A stretch of 64,000 bases of DNA, taken from NCBI GenBank assembly GCA_003255025.1, contig QANY01007889.1:1192203-1256202 (forward strand), written 5' to 3'. Below, one piece after another: positions 11,319 to 23,330 of the stretch. The stretch's first letter is position 1. Every line of letters starts with the position of its first letter. The notes below the pieces were generated by a model. It did no database searches and had not been told where the DNA came from. It saw nothing but the letters and a program-made list of their open reading frames with translations. Source of the DNA: Datisca glomerata (lineage: Eukaryota > Streptophyta > Magnoliopsida > Cucurbitales > Datiscaceae). A program made the translations under genes and the position numbers.

Positions 11319-11606
11319 AACAGAGAGAAAATGAATCAAGCAAATATGATGGAGTTAGATGATCTCTGTGCTATGATTTTTAAGATATGTGTGGTCGCTA
11401 ACACCAATGAATGGTGGGTTGACACTGGTGCGACGAAGCATGTGTGCAATGACCGAAATATTTTTTCAACTTATACAGAGGTTGAAAAGGATGAAGTTCT
11501 CTATATGGGAAACGACTCAGAAGCTGTTGTTAAGGGAAAGGGAAAAGTTGTGCTGAAGTTCACATCCGAAAAACAACTCTCTCCGGGATGTCCTGCATGT
11601 GCCTGA
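11319..11606 (+). pseudogene. Copia aspartic protease remnant
   Basis: The segment reads WWVDTGATKHVCND at about 11413-11454. DTGA is the active-site motif of retroelement aspartic proteases, which cut the polyprotein. A stop and frame change near 11600 separates it from the integrase part. It follows the zinc knuckle directly, as in all Copia polyproteins. Confidence 0.85.
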
Positions 11607-12668
11607 AATTCGTAGGAATTTGGTTTCAGGATCTCTTTTATGTAAGAGTGGATTTAAGCTTGTCTTTGATGCTGACAAGTTTATTCTGACTAAGGGAGGG
11701 ATGTTTGTTGGGAAGGGTTATAGTTCTGATGGTCTTTTCAGACTTAATGTGTCTGCTGTAACTCCTACTATTATTAATAATAATTCTGCTTCTTCTATTT
11801 ATATCACTGAACTGTCTAATATTTGGCATGCAATATTAGGACATGTTAATTTTTTATCCTTACAACGAATGATTAATTTAGAACTTTTTCCTAGTTTTAC
11901 TCTAGAAAAATGAAATAAATGTGAAATATGCGTAGAATTTAAAATTGCAAATAAATCATTTAAATCTATAGAAAGAACAAATGTCTTACTTGATTTGATA
12001 CATAGCGATTTATGTGATTTAAAATTAACACCTAGTATGGGAGGTAGAAAATACTTTCTTACATTTATTGAAAACATACAAGTTTGCTTCGTTCAAAGAA
12101 TGAGACTTCAGATATGTTTAAGACATATAAGTCTGAAGTTGAAAACCAACTTGGTAAAAATATCAAAGTGCTTAGATCTGACCGAGGTGAAGAGTATGAC
12201 TCCACTATGTTGTCTGAATTCTGTGCTCAGCATGGAATTGTACATCAGACTACTGCACCTTATATGCCTCAATAGAATGGGGTGGCTGAAAGAAAGAATA
12301 GAACTCTGAAAGATATGGTGAACTGTATGTTGAACAGTTCTGGATCACCCCAAAATTTGTGGAGGGAGGCCTTGCTTACAGCAAACACCATATTTAATAG
12401 GATTTCACATAAGAAGACCAATAAGCTTCCTTATGAAGAGTGGAAATGGAAGTTACATTCCTATAAAATCCTAAAAGTGTGGGGGTATCTCGCAAAGGTA
12501 CAAGTATTGTTGCCAAAAAGAGTAAAGCTAGGACCTAAGACGATAGAATGTGTTTTCATAGAATCTGCATTGAACAGTGCTACATATAGATTTCTGGTTA
12601 TTAGGTCAGAGATTTCTGACATAAGTACCAACACTATAATGGAGTCTGTCGATGTTGAATTCTTTTAG
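11599..12668 (+). pseudogene. Copia integrase remnant
   Basis: The order is a GAG-pre-integrase block (HAILGHVNFLSL with its downstream Cys pair, about 11826-11940), then the catalytic core starting LIHSDLCD (first Asp, about 11995-12020), then VLRSDRGEEYDS (second Asp, about 12165-12205), then GVAERKNRTLKDM (the catalytic Glu region, about 12279-12320). A stop (TAG, 12272-12274) sits just before the last block. Integrase inserts the DNA copy and made the GCTTA duplication. Several stops and shifts inactivate it. Confidence 0.87.
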
Positions 12669-12679
12669 AATGTGTTTCC

Positions 12680-13540
12680 ATGCAAGGAAGGAAGACACAG
12701 TGTTTAAAAGAAAGTTCTTCTAGAGCTCAGATTGATGAAGAATCTAAACCTGAGCTTAGAAGAAGTAAAAGAGCTAAATCGAGTACCTCATTTGGTCCAG
12801 AGTTTCTAACATACCTGACGGAGGCCGAACCTCAAACCTATAAGGAGGCAATGTCTAACCCTGAGGCTCCTTTTTGGAAGGAAGCAGTTGATAATGAGAT
12901 GGATTCCATTATGCAAAATAACACATGGACGTTGGTAGATCTCCCACCTGAAAATAAACCAATAGGCTGAAAATGGATCTTCAAAAGAAAGCTGAGAGTT
13001 GATGGTACTATTGAAAAGTACAAAGCTCGGTCGGTAGCTAAATGATACCAACAGGAGGAAAGTATAGACTTTTTCGATACCTATTCTCCAGTGACGAGAA
13101 TCACATCTATCAGGATGTTGATTGCACTAGCAGCTTTGCATAATTTGAAAATTCACCAAATGGGTGTAAAGACTGCTTTCTTAAATGGATAGTTGGACGA
13201 AGAAATCTACATGGAACAGCCCGAAGGGTTCGTGGATAAAGGTCAAGAACGAAAGGTCTGTAAACTTGTTAAATCTTTTTATGGATTAAAACAAGCACCA
13301 AAGCAATGGCACGAGAAGTTTGATCACACAATGTTATCTAATGGATTTAAGATAAATAAATGTGTCTACATTAAAGGTACTAATGATAAATTTGCCATAG
13401 TATGTTTATATGTAGATGACATGCTTATATTGGGATCGAATAAGGATATAATATCTTTTACTAAGAAGATGCTGAATTCTAATTTTGACATGAAAGACTT
13501 AGGTCAAGTAGATGTTATTCTTGAAATTCAAGTAAAATGA
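12680..13540 (+). pseudogene. Copia reverse transcriptase remnant
   Basis: This is a typical RVT_2 domain: FWKEAVDNEMDSI, NNTWTLVDLP, a KWIFKRKL block, YSPVTRITSIR, KTAFLNG, EIYMEQPEGF, KLVKSFYGLKQAPKQW and the catalytic LYVDDMLILG at about 13407-13436. In-frame stops at about 12967, 13042 and 13189 and a final stop at 13538 break it. The YVDD catalytic pair is intact. Confidence 0.9.
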
Positions 13541-13849
13541 ACTGAAAATGAATATATCCTTACTCAGTCTCATTATATAGAAAAGATTTTGAAAAGATTT
13601 GTGCAATATGAAAGCAAACCTGCAGTAACTTCGTTCGACCCAAACTGTAAGTTGAGGAAGAATAATTGAGTTGGAGTATCTCAATTGGAGTACTCATAAA
13701 TAATTAGGAATTTTATATCATGAATTACACCAGGCCTGATATAGTCTATTCAGTAGGAAGGTTGGCAAGATATACGAGTAATCCTGGACGTGATCACTAG
13801 AGTGCATTAAAAATTTACTATAAAGTACGGACTGCACTACTCAATCTAT

Positions 13850-14335
13850 CCGCCGGTGTTAGAAGGATTTAGTGATACTAACTGGATATCAAACAGTCTA
13901 GAGACTAAATATACTAGTGGATATGTTTTTACCCTATGTGGTGGAGCTATCTCATGGAGGTCTACTAAGCAGACCTCTATAGCTCGTTTAACTATGGACT
14001 CAAAATTCATAGCTTTGGACAAGGCTTGTGAAGAAGCAGAATGGCTCAGGAATTTTTTGGAAGATATTCCAGTGTGGCCAAAACCAGTGTCAGCAATATG
14101 TGTCCACTGTGACAATATGGCTACAACCTTTAGAGTGAAAAATAATGTGTGTAATGGTAAGTTTAGGCATATCAGACGAAGACATAATACCATTAAGTAG
14201 TTGCTCTCCAATGGGGTGATTTTCTTAGACTTTATAAGGTCAAAGGAGAATCTTGTTGGCCCTCTGACCAAAGGTTTGTCAAAGGAACAAATAAAACAAA
14301 TATCGAGGGGAATGGGCTTAAATCCTATTCAATGA
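13850..14335 (+). pseudogene. Copia RNase H remnant
   Basis: The end of pol reads [10 protein letters not shown] (first acidic residue), [34 protein letters not shown] and VHCDNMATT, the usual RNase H blocks of Copia elements. After the stop at 14198 it continues to PLTKGLSKEQI near 14260-14295. RNase H removes the RNA template during reverse transcription. The part between RT and this domain (13540-13850) is present but full of stops. Confidence 0.88.
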
Positions 14336-14915
14336 ATCATTCAGGTAGGAACCTAACCTAGTTGACTGGAGATCCCAAGATCTAGGTTCAATAGGCAAAC
14401 GGAAGGAATGGTTCACGTAACACACAAATAAACTTTGTTTCTTCCCATTCCTATAATGTAATGAAAGTGTGTTGTCTGTTGACGATAAAAGGGTATACTT
14501 AGTATTTAATGATGTTGATATCTTGCTTACAAGAGGAGTACAGACAGAATACTCGTAATTATCGTCACCTATGTGAGAGTAGAAGTGGGGTCGTTTCTAT
14601 GAGAGGTCTGAATGGCTTAACCTTTCTAAAACTCTCATGAACGCGGGGATATGTTCAGGATCAAAATGAACAAAATCGTATGAATTCAGATGTATTAAGA
14701 TGAGATATGTGTGAAATTTGTTGTCTCGGTTTATCTCAGAGAAAGTTCAGTTCAAGAATGTAATTCACTGTTCTTCAGAATAAATCTGATAAATTCTCAC
14801 TACGAAAGGTTCAAGTCCAAAAGACACCTCTCCTGATGCATATCTCATCTGCTCTCTCTCTCTCTCTCTCTCATGTTGTTGTCTAGCTAGAATACATTTC
14901 ATTCACGTGGGGGAT
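14336..14915 (+). other. Copia 3' untranslated interior, (CT)n run and polypurine tract
   Basis: This is the noncoding stretch between pol and the 3' LTR. It has a (CT)n run at about 14852-14872. A polypurine tract, GTGGGGGA (14907-14914), ends one base before the 3' LTR. Nothing else was recognised. Confidence 0.7.
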
Positions 14916-15854
14916 TGTTGGAGATAATAAAGGAAAGAGAAGTCAAAAGAAAGAGATAAAAGAAAAAGTGTGAATGAAAGTGTGTGATGTGAAATTGAGT
15001 GGGATTTAGTCCCACATTGAAAACTCAAGGAAAGATGTTGGGTTTATAAATCCAAATCTCATGCCTTGGGGCTAACCCCAAGGGGCACCCCACATTTTGT
15101 AGGGAAGGGAGGACATAGATGGCACATGGTCCTCCCCTCACACGGGCGTGCCGCCGCCGCCCGTTCGTCGGTCCAGATCAAAGAATTATTTTTGAATAAA
15201 ATTTCTTTTGATTATTTACTTGGAGAGGAAGGTTTGGAGCTTTGAATTTGTCAAAGCTAAATAAATATCTCCTGGATTATCTACAGAAAATAATTAGTCC
15301 TTATCAACACTAATTTCGTGCATGATCTTATCTCCATTATCCCCAATTCCGTGCATGACCTTACCAGCACTGACCAAATTTTTACTTGCTCCCCAAGCTG
15401 CCCAATAAAGGCAGTATGTGAGCACAATGAGAAGAAGAAAACTTCGGTTTTATCACCATTAGAAAACTTCGTTTTCATCACCATTAGAAAAGTCTGTTTT
15501 CATCACCATCATCAAACATCTGCATATTGAGAGAGAAATACAGAGAGTTTAGAGAGAGTCTGAATAATTAGTTGTTATACTCAGATTTCGATCGTTGTAT
15601 CTTGCAGAGACGATTCGTCGTAGTCTCCAAGCACCTTGTGGAGGATGATTATTGTCTTTAGGATATTGCTTACGAGAAATCATCGATCTTCATCTAATTC
15701 TGTTTTAATTATTAGAATTTCAATTGTATTTGTTTTCTCTATTTATTTTCGTATTTCCGTTGTAATCGTTTCTGTTGCATTTAAGTTGTATTCGTTCCAA
15801 TTTCATTGTATTGTTAGTTTATGAAAGCATCTTATTCCATCACTACACACAACA
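14916..15854 (+). repeat. Copia 3' LTR (939 bp)
   Basis: It runs from TGTTGGAGAT to CACACAACA and is followed by GCTTA. It matches the 5' LTR except for scattered substitutions and a replaced GC-rich block at about 15130-15175. Confidence 0.92.
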
Positions 15855-15859
15855 GCTTA

Positions 15860-17263
15860 CACAAAACCCAAACTCAAGCTGGAGCTCAGAGGCACTAAGC
15901 CGTGCTCATGGGGGAACAGATGAATATCTCATAAAAAATGGAAAAAGTGCCTATGTGAATTGGGCATGCATAACAGATTTGCTTCTATTGCTGATAGAAA
16001 TTGAACGATGAATTTCCAAGGAGCTTACAGAACACCCAGACTCGAGCTCTAACATACCTTGACCACTACAACAATCAGGTTTTAAGTGTGCACGTAGTCA
16101 AAAAATCATTTATTAATCCTAAAATTTATCGGCTTAAATTATTTTGATCAATGTAGACACAAATTTGATTTATTGACATAATATTTTCAAAAAATTCTTA
16201 CTAATAAAAAAACATGTGAATACTACTATTATTAAGTTATGAATAACGCATTAATCATGTCATAATTTTAAACGTAATGTATTATAGTATGTATTCACTC
16301 AAACACAATTAAAAAAAAGCAGTGGTTTTTTCCATACTAAATTGCATAGAGATTTCTCTCTCATTTAGTATTCATGACGGATGGTAAAACAACAGAACGA
16401 TTACTTAAAAATTAAAATAAAAAAATAGTTTCATTACTATTATTCTTCGTTTGAACTACTTGTGCTTTATAGAATTTCTCACACCACTTTTAAATCTCTA
16501 GCAAAGTCAATTTATTCAAATAACAATTGTCAGTAGCTAATAGGCGTCTCAATGATAAACAAACTATTGATGATAAATGCATATTCATTTTTTATTCGAA
16601 AGGTAGGAACATAATAAAAACAGAAGGACAGTGATTATAATTGCTAATTTTATAAAGAATGAAAGATTAATCAAGCATTCGATAGGTACAAAAATATTTC
16701 TCTTTATTCTAATTAGTTATTAATTAATAATAATTAAATATATACTTTATGGATAACGGTAAAATTGAATTTGATTTTATATTAGTTTGATAAAAAGGGC
16801 TTAAAAATTTCTCAACTCATCATTACTTTTAATACAGTAGTGATGGTGATTGTATCATGATTTCATGTAATCTAAATTTAAACTTCTATCCTATTAGGTA
16901 GGGAGAGTATTTACTGTATATAAATTATCTATTTAAATTGCATGATTTCTTGCTATTTCCGTTGACCCGGCTGTTAAACGAGGAAAGAAGAGACTTTGGA
17001 AAATCGTCAAGGCGAAGAAGTGGTGCTTGTTTTATGATGTATTTATTGATCACATGTAAAATACGATCAAGTGGGAATATTGCCGATTATTTTAAGGGTG
17101 GGAAGTGGGAAGATCAGGACGAGTGATACACGGACGTTGAACGTAATTAACAGGTCCGCTGATAGTCAATTACTTGTTATCGCTGACTTCCAGGAAAGGT
17201 TACTGGTTGGTTGGTTGGTTGGGGGATTAAATAATAAACAGTCGTCGTTCAACGAGTTCATAT

Positions 17264-17302
<39 letters not shown>

Positions 17303-17722
17303 TTCCCAAATCCATATGCCCGCTGGCGAGCTAGACTAGACTTGAGCGCTCGCCCACATTGAATCTCGAATTCCCCCCTTTCGTTTAAATATACAAGAAT
17401 ATTTATCTCCGGTGGTTTGTACGGTGGGGTCAGAAAATGTAATATGAATCTTACGATTTGGGCGTTCAGTTTGACTCTTTACATAACTTCAGTTGCACGC
17501 TAGTTTCAGTAAATGATAGTCATACCAACTCTAAATTTAAAAATGAGCAAAGTTTTATAAGTTATTTTATTAAATTATTTTAATGAATTATCAAATATTA
17601 ATTTATAAATAATTGTTATATCATTTGATTATTTAAAATTTGATCAATTACTTTATCATTTTAAAATTATTCTTTAAAAATATCACTAATAGCCCATACA
17701 ATTTTTATGTTAGGATACTCAA
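15860..17722. other. Intergenic DNA, no gene seen
   Basis: The first ~220 bases contain a loose second copy of the sequence that flanks the Copia element on its left. The rest is AT-rich with no recognisable coding content. Confidence 0.55.
17264..17301. repeat. (GCACAG)n microsatellite, about six units
   Basis: The hexamer GCACAG/GGCACA is repeated about six times without error. It creates a Gly-Thr run in one frame, which has no coding support. Confidence 0.9.
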
Positions 17723-17727
17723 ATTGC

Positions 17728-18543
17728 TGTAAAGGATTTTTCCCGTCCTCCTTAAGATTAAGGGAAAAATGTATCAGTAATGATAAAATTTGTGTAAGTA
17801 TTAATGAGATAAAAAGAGATGTTGATAATCCAAAATTCTCCAAAGTCCAAAATTGTACGCTTCATTGAATATATTGGCTTTATGTAGACTTCCTCAATTG
17901 CATGGGTTTAATTAAAAATAATCAAACAATAAAAATATCAGATGAGTTACTCATTAGGCATAGGGACTCATTCATGGGGATCCCATTTCTTCTTTATTTT
18001 ACATCTGTCACACTCAACCGCCTATCAATCATTATCGCATGACAATTTCATGTGGTTTCGAGTCAATTAGTCAGAACCACTTGGTACCCTACCAACCTGT
18101 CTTGTCTGAGTGGTGCAGCCTACCCAATCAATCACGGCCACTTGATTGTCAGTCTGAACCCCTTTTCCCGTTCTGATATCCTGCCTCGTCCTTGAGGTAA
18201 TGACCCCACGTTCTCGAGATGTCGACTCTCATTCTTGAAGCGATGATCCTCCGTTCTCGAGATGTCGATTCCCTTTCTTGAAGTGATGATCCCCCGTTCT
18301 CGAGATATCGGTTCCTGTTCTTGAAGTGATGATCCCCCATTCTTGAGATATCAGTTCTCATTCTTGAAGTGATGATCCCCCGTTCTCGAGATGTTAGTTC
18401 CTGTTTCTTGAAACGATCATTACCCATTCTGTGAATATCTCACGACTTTAGTCACTCATCCGTTTTTACTTTTTTGATGCTTCTCATGAGTCCTGGGTAA
18501 GTCCTTTTTGTCCACGTGGCGGTGAATATTTTTTACATGTTCA
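17728..18543 (-). repeat. Gypsy 3' LTR (816 bp) with internal ~46 bp repeats
   Basis: On the plus strand it runs TGTAAAGG...ACATGTTCA and matches 25746-26519 and 59039-60110. At about 18170-18420 it holds about five units of ~46 bp around CCCGTTCTCGAGATGTC. The open frame across this part (18149-18427, minus) is only translated repeat. Confidence 0.9.
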
Positions 18544-19211
18544 TTTGCCCTCATTGCTCTTCAACGATGTTCATCGATGTGCAATGAATGCTCTCATCAC
18601 GCGCCCCATTTTTGGAGAACGACAATTCTTGATTTACTTTCATCAATTCAGGATCCTCTTTTATTCTGCAAAATATGTACAAGAAAAGTCATAAATATTT
18701 TTAAATAATGAGATAATGTACCATCATTGCCTCATTTCTGGGGTTGCTGACACGTTCCTTGGAAACTTCATTGTTCTAAATTTTGTTTTATCCTATCGTG
18801 GCACGCGCGCATAGGCTTCGTTCTATTCATTCCCATTGCGTTGCTAATTTTTATGGCTCTCACGTCATGTGCATTTCTGACCCGTTAGGTTTCCTTTTAC
18901 CCAATTGTCGTGTCGTCACTAGACCGCCCATTTTAGGTAGAATGGTAGTAATTATTATGTTCTCTTCCCTATGCGTCTGTCGTTTTGCCTTTCCCCCTTT
19001 TCAGAATCGGTGTCTTTTCATCTCTCTATCTATTAAACGATGTTGAACTTGCTTTTGGCCTCCGTATCCTATATCACCTAGGTTTCCCGATTTCTTTTTT
19101 TTCTTATGCTTATTCCTATCTTATGTAGGTTCTCCTTTCTTTCCTTCTTCATCTTCGAGGTCTCTTCCCTTTTTTTCTTTTTTTGTTCTACATTCCTTCT
19201 TTTGGTAGTGA

Positions 19212-21020
19212 TGGCAGAACACCCATTCAAGGTGACTGTTTCCTTAGTTATGAATAAAAATGAATTTGACTGCTTTCTTGCCCTTCACAGGGACGCTTTC
19301 CCCCCCAAATGTAGTTTGTGATTTTGGGGAATGAATCCTTAAATATTCTCCATTTAATCCTCCCTACCAAATTTCTTTAGCCCCAATGTATATAGCATTA
19401 GGTTTGAAGCTTCCCTTCTCTCCTCTTTTCCAGGAATTCTTCAGTACTTTTAACCTTGCCCCATCCCAATATATCCCTAGTACATATAGGGTTTTTTAGA
19501 GATTGAAGCCCTTAATAGGAAGCATAACCTAAATATTAGGGTAGATGAAATATGCGCCATGTACATAGTGAAAAGGCACGGACTGTCCTATTAGCTGGCT
19601 TCCCACGTGAGTAAGGAGCGGGGAGGACTAGTTATTGACCTTCCCAGCGGGGATAAAGGCTGGGAGGAGGTTACACTCCTCGTAGGTGGAAACTGGGGCG
19701 GCGACGGTAGCTGGATCGTTCCCTGGATCTAGGGGAGTTCAGTAAGTGGCTGAAGCTCTCCTTTCCTTTTATTTTCATGCTATAGTCCTGATTTTTCCAT
19801 TTTCACTTGTTTTTTAGTTTGCCTTATCCAAGTTCTAACCCCTCATTTCTTTTTTGTGTAAATAAGAGTCTGAATAAGAGATCTTAAACCCTGAAAGAGG
19901 TTGTCGCGTGACTTCGTGTCACCTATAACTATTTGGAGCGAGACTGGAGGGACCTACTTGGCCCAAGGAGGGAGATCGAGGTCACGGTCGTGCCCGTCCC
20001 CGTTGCTGAGTTCGTTGCTGTGTTGTCTTCTGCAATAGAAGTTCCTCGGGCTATTCTTGTCTCAATCCTCATTCCCTCCTCTCATCAAATCATTGGGTCA
20101 AGCTCTTCAAACTCTTCAAAATTAGACTGGGATGAGGAAGGTTTTGATCATGAAGAAAGAGTGCCCGAGGCTAAACTGGAAGCTTCTCGGAAAGAGGTAG
20201 AGGATGAGGACGTTTTTTTTTCACTTCACGTACAACAAGCTCGAGATGATGAAGTGTTTAAAGAGTAATTTATGGGGAGTACATGGCATGGGCAAGCGTC
20301 AGAAAACAGGCTGTCAGTTCTTCAGTTACCGTTTTAGGGGAGGCTACTCCTCCCGTTCCTGATCTTCCCGCCCCCTCCATTGATCTCCTCGTTTCTGAAG
20401 AGGTTATTACTATTGCGAGATTAGGAATCCTTCAGAAAGCTGATGTCAATGGGAACCGACGGAGCCGCGAGGTGACGCCTCACGGTCATGAAGGGAATCA
20501 TATATGAGGCGGACACTCATGTACTCCATCAGTTGTCTATTCATGATAAGGTCATCAGCCTAAGTCATGCTCCAATGCAGGTATTTTCTTTTCCTACCTT
20601 CCTTGTTTTTCCTAGGTAGAAAAAATTTCTTAATTTTTTTGCTAACACATTTTTTAGCAGGCTGTGACTAATCACAACGGCCTATAAGAAGACATTCATT
20701 CTGTTGAGGAGGAGGTAGTTGGCTGTAGGAGAAAGGTGGTGGAGACCACCAAAGCCTGTGGTGTTGTTGTCTCTGAACGGGACAACCTTAAGAAGGTAGA
20801 GGTTGATCTTCAACGGGTGAACTTCTGAGCTTGAAGTGGCAGCGGCTAAGCAGTCGAAACTCGAGTGGTCTTTACAGGAGGCTTAGAGGTCCACAGAGAT
20901 AAGTGGGGAGAACTTGTCCATCGTTGAGGCAAAGTTGGTCGAGGCCGAGGAAGTGTTGGCTAAGTCAAGTGAACGAGAAGTTGGTCTTGCGGTTGAGTAC
21001 CAGCCCATAGTCGACGAGTA
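19212..21020 (+). pseudogene. Extra antisense gene of the Tat-like element (PF04195-like 'putative gypsy type transposon' protein)
   Basis: This lies on the strand opposite to gag-pol, between pol and the 3' LTR. Known Tat-lineage elements often carry an extra antisense reading frame there. At about 19212-19320 a frame starts MAEHPFKVTVSL. After a one-base shift it continues ISLAPMYIALGLKLPFSP...LAPSQYIPS (about 19385-19480), which recalls the PF04195 family found in such extra frames. After a gap, 20150-20580 and 20661-21000 are rich in Glu/Lys and look like coiled coil. Near 20581-20660 an 80-base GT...AG segment fits an intron between the frames, and there may be another between about 19740 and 19870. 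Stops near 20682 and 20827 suggest decay. The function of these proteins is not known. Confidence 0.55.
20581..20660 (+). other. Candidate intron in the extra antisense gene
   Basis: ATGCAG|GTATTTTC opens a T-rich 80-base stretch that ends TTTTTTAGCAG|GCTG. The donor, pyrimidine tract and acceptor are all good, and the coding-like text on both sides is in a compatible style. Inferred from the sequence only. Confidence 0.45.
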
Positions 21021-21064
21021 AGAGCATGTTTTGGAGTTATCTATATCCATGATTCCTCCTTATC

Positions 21065-21512
21065 CGGTTAATGTACTTAATTTCATCTCAGAATAGGACT
21101 TTTAAACTGCCCCTCCTAAGGACTTTTTAATGCCCTTAATTCCTTCTGGAAGTAGAAATTATGAACTACCCTTCCTAAGAACTTTTTAATGCCCTTAGTT
21201 CCTTCATAGAGTTGGACTTATGAACTGCCCCTCCCAATGACTTTTTTAATGCCCTTAGTTGCTTTTTGGAGTAGGACTTATGACTTGCCCCTCCCAATGA
21301 ATTTTTAATGCCCTTAGTTCCTTTTGGGAGTAGGACTTATGAATTTCCCCTCCCAATGACTTTTTAATGCCCTTAGTTTCTTCTAGCAGTAGGATTTATG
21401 AATTGCCCCTCCCAGTGACTTTTTAATGCCCTTAGTTCCTTCTGGGAGTAGGACTTATGAACTGCCCTCTCAAGGACTTTCTAATGCCCTTAGTTCCTTT
21501 TTTGGCAAGTAG
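21065..21512. repeat. ~60 bp tandem repeat, seven to eight units
   Basis: Each unit reads roughly 'ctttttaatgcccttagttccttctgggagtaggacttatgaactgcccctcccaatga', with few changes. It starts right after the extra gene and ends where the integrase coding part of pol breaks off, so it sits at the site of the missing integrase core. Confidence 0.85.
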
Positions 21513-21514
21513 TT

Positions 21515-21650
21515 TATCTTTAGGAAGCATTTTATTTTCGAGTAAATGAATTATGTTGTCCTGCCAACTGGGCTCCCGTTCAATTTCTACATCAGCATTG
21601 TTAGTCAATGGGAGCGAGATGCTTAGTTCTTTCAGAATTTCTATGCGGAT
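21515..21650 (-). pseudogene. Start of the integrase region, truncated
   Basis: Read from about 21650 leftwards the minus strand gives RNIRIEILKELSISL, then EREPSWQDNIIHLLEN and LPKDKLLAKK. This is the linker between RNase H and the zinc-binding part of integrase in this group. Similarity stops at about 21515 in the tandem repeat. No HHCC finger and no DDE core were found anywhere in the element. Confidence 0.7.
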
Positions 21651-22065
21651 GTTTCTTCTATAAGGGAGGTATAATGAAGATCCTAGGTTTGCTAGGTCAT
21701 CAGCATGCCCATTCTCGAATCTCAGAATTTACTGGATTTCGTAATCTTTTAGTGTATTAAGGAGATCATTTGCCCGTTGTAAGTATTTTATCATATGTTC
21801 ATCTTTTGCTATGTATTCTCCCGTGACCTATTTTACGATCAACATGGAATCACAGAAAATCTTAACATTGGTTACCTCATATTCTTGTAGCAGGGATATT
21901 CTCGTGATCAGTGCTTCATTTTCTGCTTCATTATTTGATGCATTAAATTTGAAAGAGATGGAATGCCCAATATTTCCCCTAAGGGAGTTTGTCCCACCAC
22001 CTCTGCTCCTGCTCCTCTACTGTTTGAAGCACCGTCTACAAAGAGCGTCCAAGCTCCACTTTCTC
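21650..22065 (-). pseudogene. Gypsy RNase H remnant
   Basis: The minus strand reads WTLFVDGAS at 22051-22026 (first catalytic Asp), then FNASNNEAENEALI (catalytic Glu) and IFCDSMLIV (third acidic residue) in the proper order and spacing of a retroelement RNase H. A stop follows the IV block and others come later. It lies after the RT domain on the same strand. Confidence 0.8.
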
Positions 22066-22436
22066 CTATTTGGTGAGCTTCCCATTCAACTTCCCCTCAT
22101 GTGAAGTCAACTATGAAGTGCACTAGTGCATGTCCTTTTATTGACGCTCGGGGCTCGAAACTAGTGTCATATTGGTTCAGCTCAATTGACCATTTTGCTA
22201 TTCTTCTGCTTGCCTATATTGAGTTCAGAAGGCTTTTAATGGGAGATTCGGTCAATATTTTGATGTTTTGGGCTAGGAAGTAGGGCCTCAACTTCTTTGT
22301 TGCAGTTACAACTGCCAATACTAGTTTCTCCATTGGTTTATACATTGTTTCCACCGCTACAAGTCTTTTATTTACAAAGTATACAAGTATTGTTCTTCTT
22401 TTGTGAGTACTGCGCCGACTGCCCCTGTTGAGACAG

Positions 22437-23330
22437 CTACATATAACAGAAATTGCTCACCGAAAATAGGTTTGGAGAGTAAATGGGGGTAGTCAGGTAC
22501 TCTTTAATTTTGGTAAAGGCTTCTTCACAATCCTCATTCCAACCGCTCGCGGGGTTTTTCCAAAATCTTTCAAAAAAATGTTTGCATCTGTCCATTGACA
22601 TGGAGATGAACATGTTTAGGGCGGTCAATCTTCCCATTAAACCATTGATTTCTTTGAGGTTCCGCGGGGACCTCATTTCTATGATTGCCTTTACTTGGTC
22701 CGGGGTTACTTCGATTTCCCGTTGGGTAATTGGATGTCCAAGGAACTTTACCGCTGACACTCCAAATGTGCATTTCTCCAAGTTTAGCTTCATGGAATTT
22801 TGCCATAGAATGGAAAAGGCTTCTTCAAGGTCCTGAATGTCGAGTTCCCATTTTTTTACTTTTGACCAGCATGTCATCAACATAGACTTACATATTCTTT
22901 CTAATTTTCTAGCGGAAAACTTTGTTCACTAACCTTCGGTAAGTTGCGGCAGCATTTTTTAGACCAAAGGGCATGACTTTGTAGCAATAGACGCTGTACT
23001 CAGTAATGAAAAAAGTCTTTTCCTGATCGGGTTGGAACATGTTTACTTGATTGTAACCTGAGTAAGCATCCATGAAGCTGAATAGTTCATGCCTAGAAGT
23101 GGCGTTACCATCTGATTTATCCTTGGCAATGGGTATTCGTCTTTGGGGAATGCTTTGTTTAGGTCAGTGAAGCCGACGCAGATTTTCCACTTTCCATTAT
23201 TTTTCCGTACCATTACTACATTAGCGAGCCATTCAGGGTAGTTCACTTCTATGATGAAACCTGTTACTAAGAGCTTCTCAACTTCATCTTTGATCGTTTG
23301 GTTCAGTTTAGGGGCGAAGCTTCTCTTTTT
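22437..23330 (-). pseudogene. Gypsy reverse transcriptase remnant
   Basis: From right to left: YPEWLANVVMVRKNNGKWKI (about 23240-23180), DLNKAFPKDEYPLPRI, the catalytic YVDD at 22884-22873, then KLNLEKCTFGV, VKFLGHPIT and EINGLMGRL, all in RVT_1 order. The YVDD pair is intact, but a frame change at about 23043-22990 and stops break the protein. It copies the element RNA and is followed leftwards by RNase H. Confidence 0.88.

Larger units (their letters stand above)
9518..15854 (+). mobile_element. Full-length, inactivated Ty1/Copia retrotransposon (6337 bp)
   Basis: Two LTRs, a 5 bp target duplication and the Copia domain order gag-protease-integrase-RT-RNase H define the element. The coding part is broken by many in-frame stops and frameshifts (for example near 10816, 10850, 10894, 11295, 11603, 12272, 12967, 13189 and 13537), so it cannot move by itself. 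The LTRs are still clearly alike, which suggests fairly recent insertion. The exception is one GC-rich block that differs completely between them. Confidence 0.93.

Noticed and set aside
14805..14820. GGTTCAAGTCC, like a tRNA B box
   Set aside because: There is no A box or cloverleaf around it, and it lies in the noncoding interior of the Copia element.
18149..18427. A 92-codon Arg/Glu-rich minus-strand frame
   Set aside because: It is a translation of the ~46 bp LTR minisatellite. The same kind of frame appears at 26187-26435.
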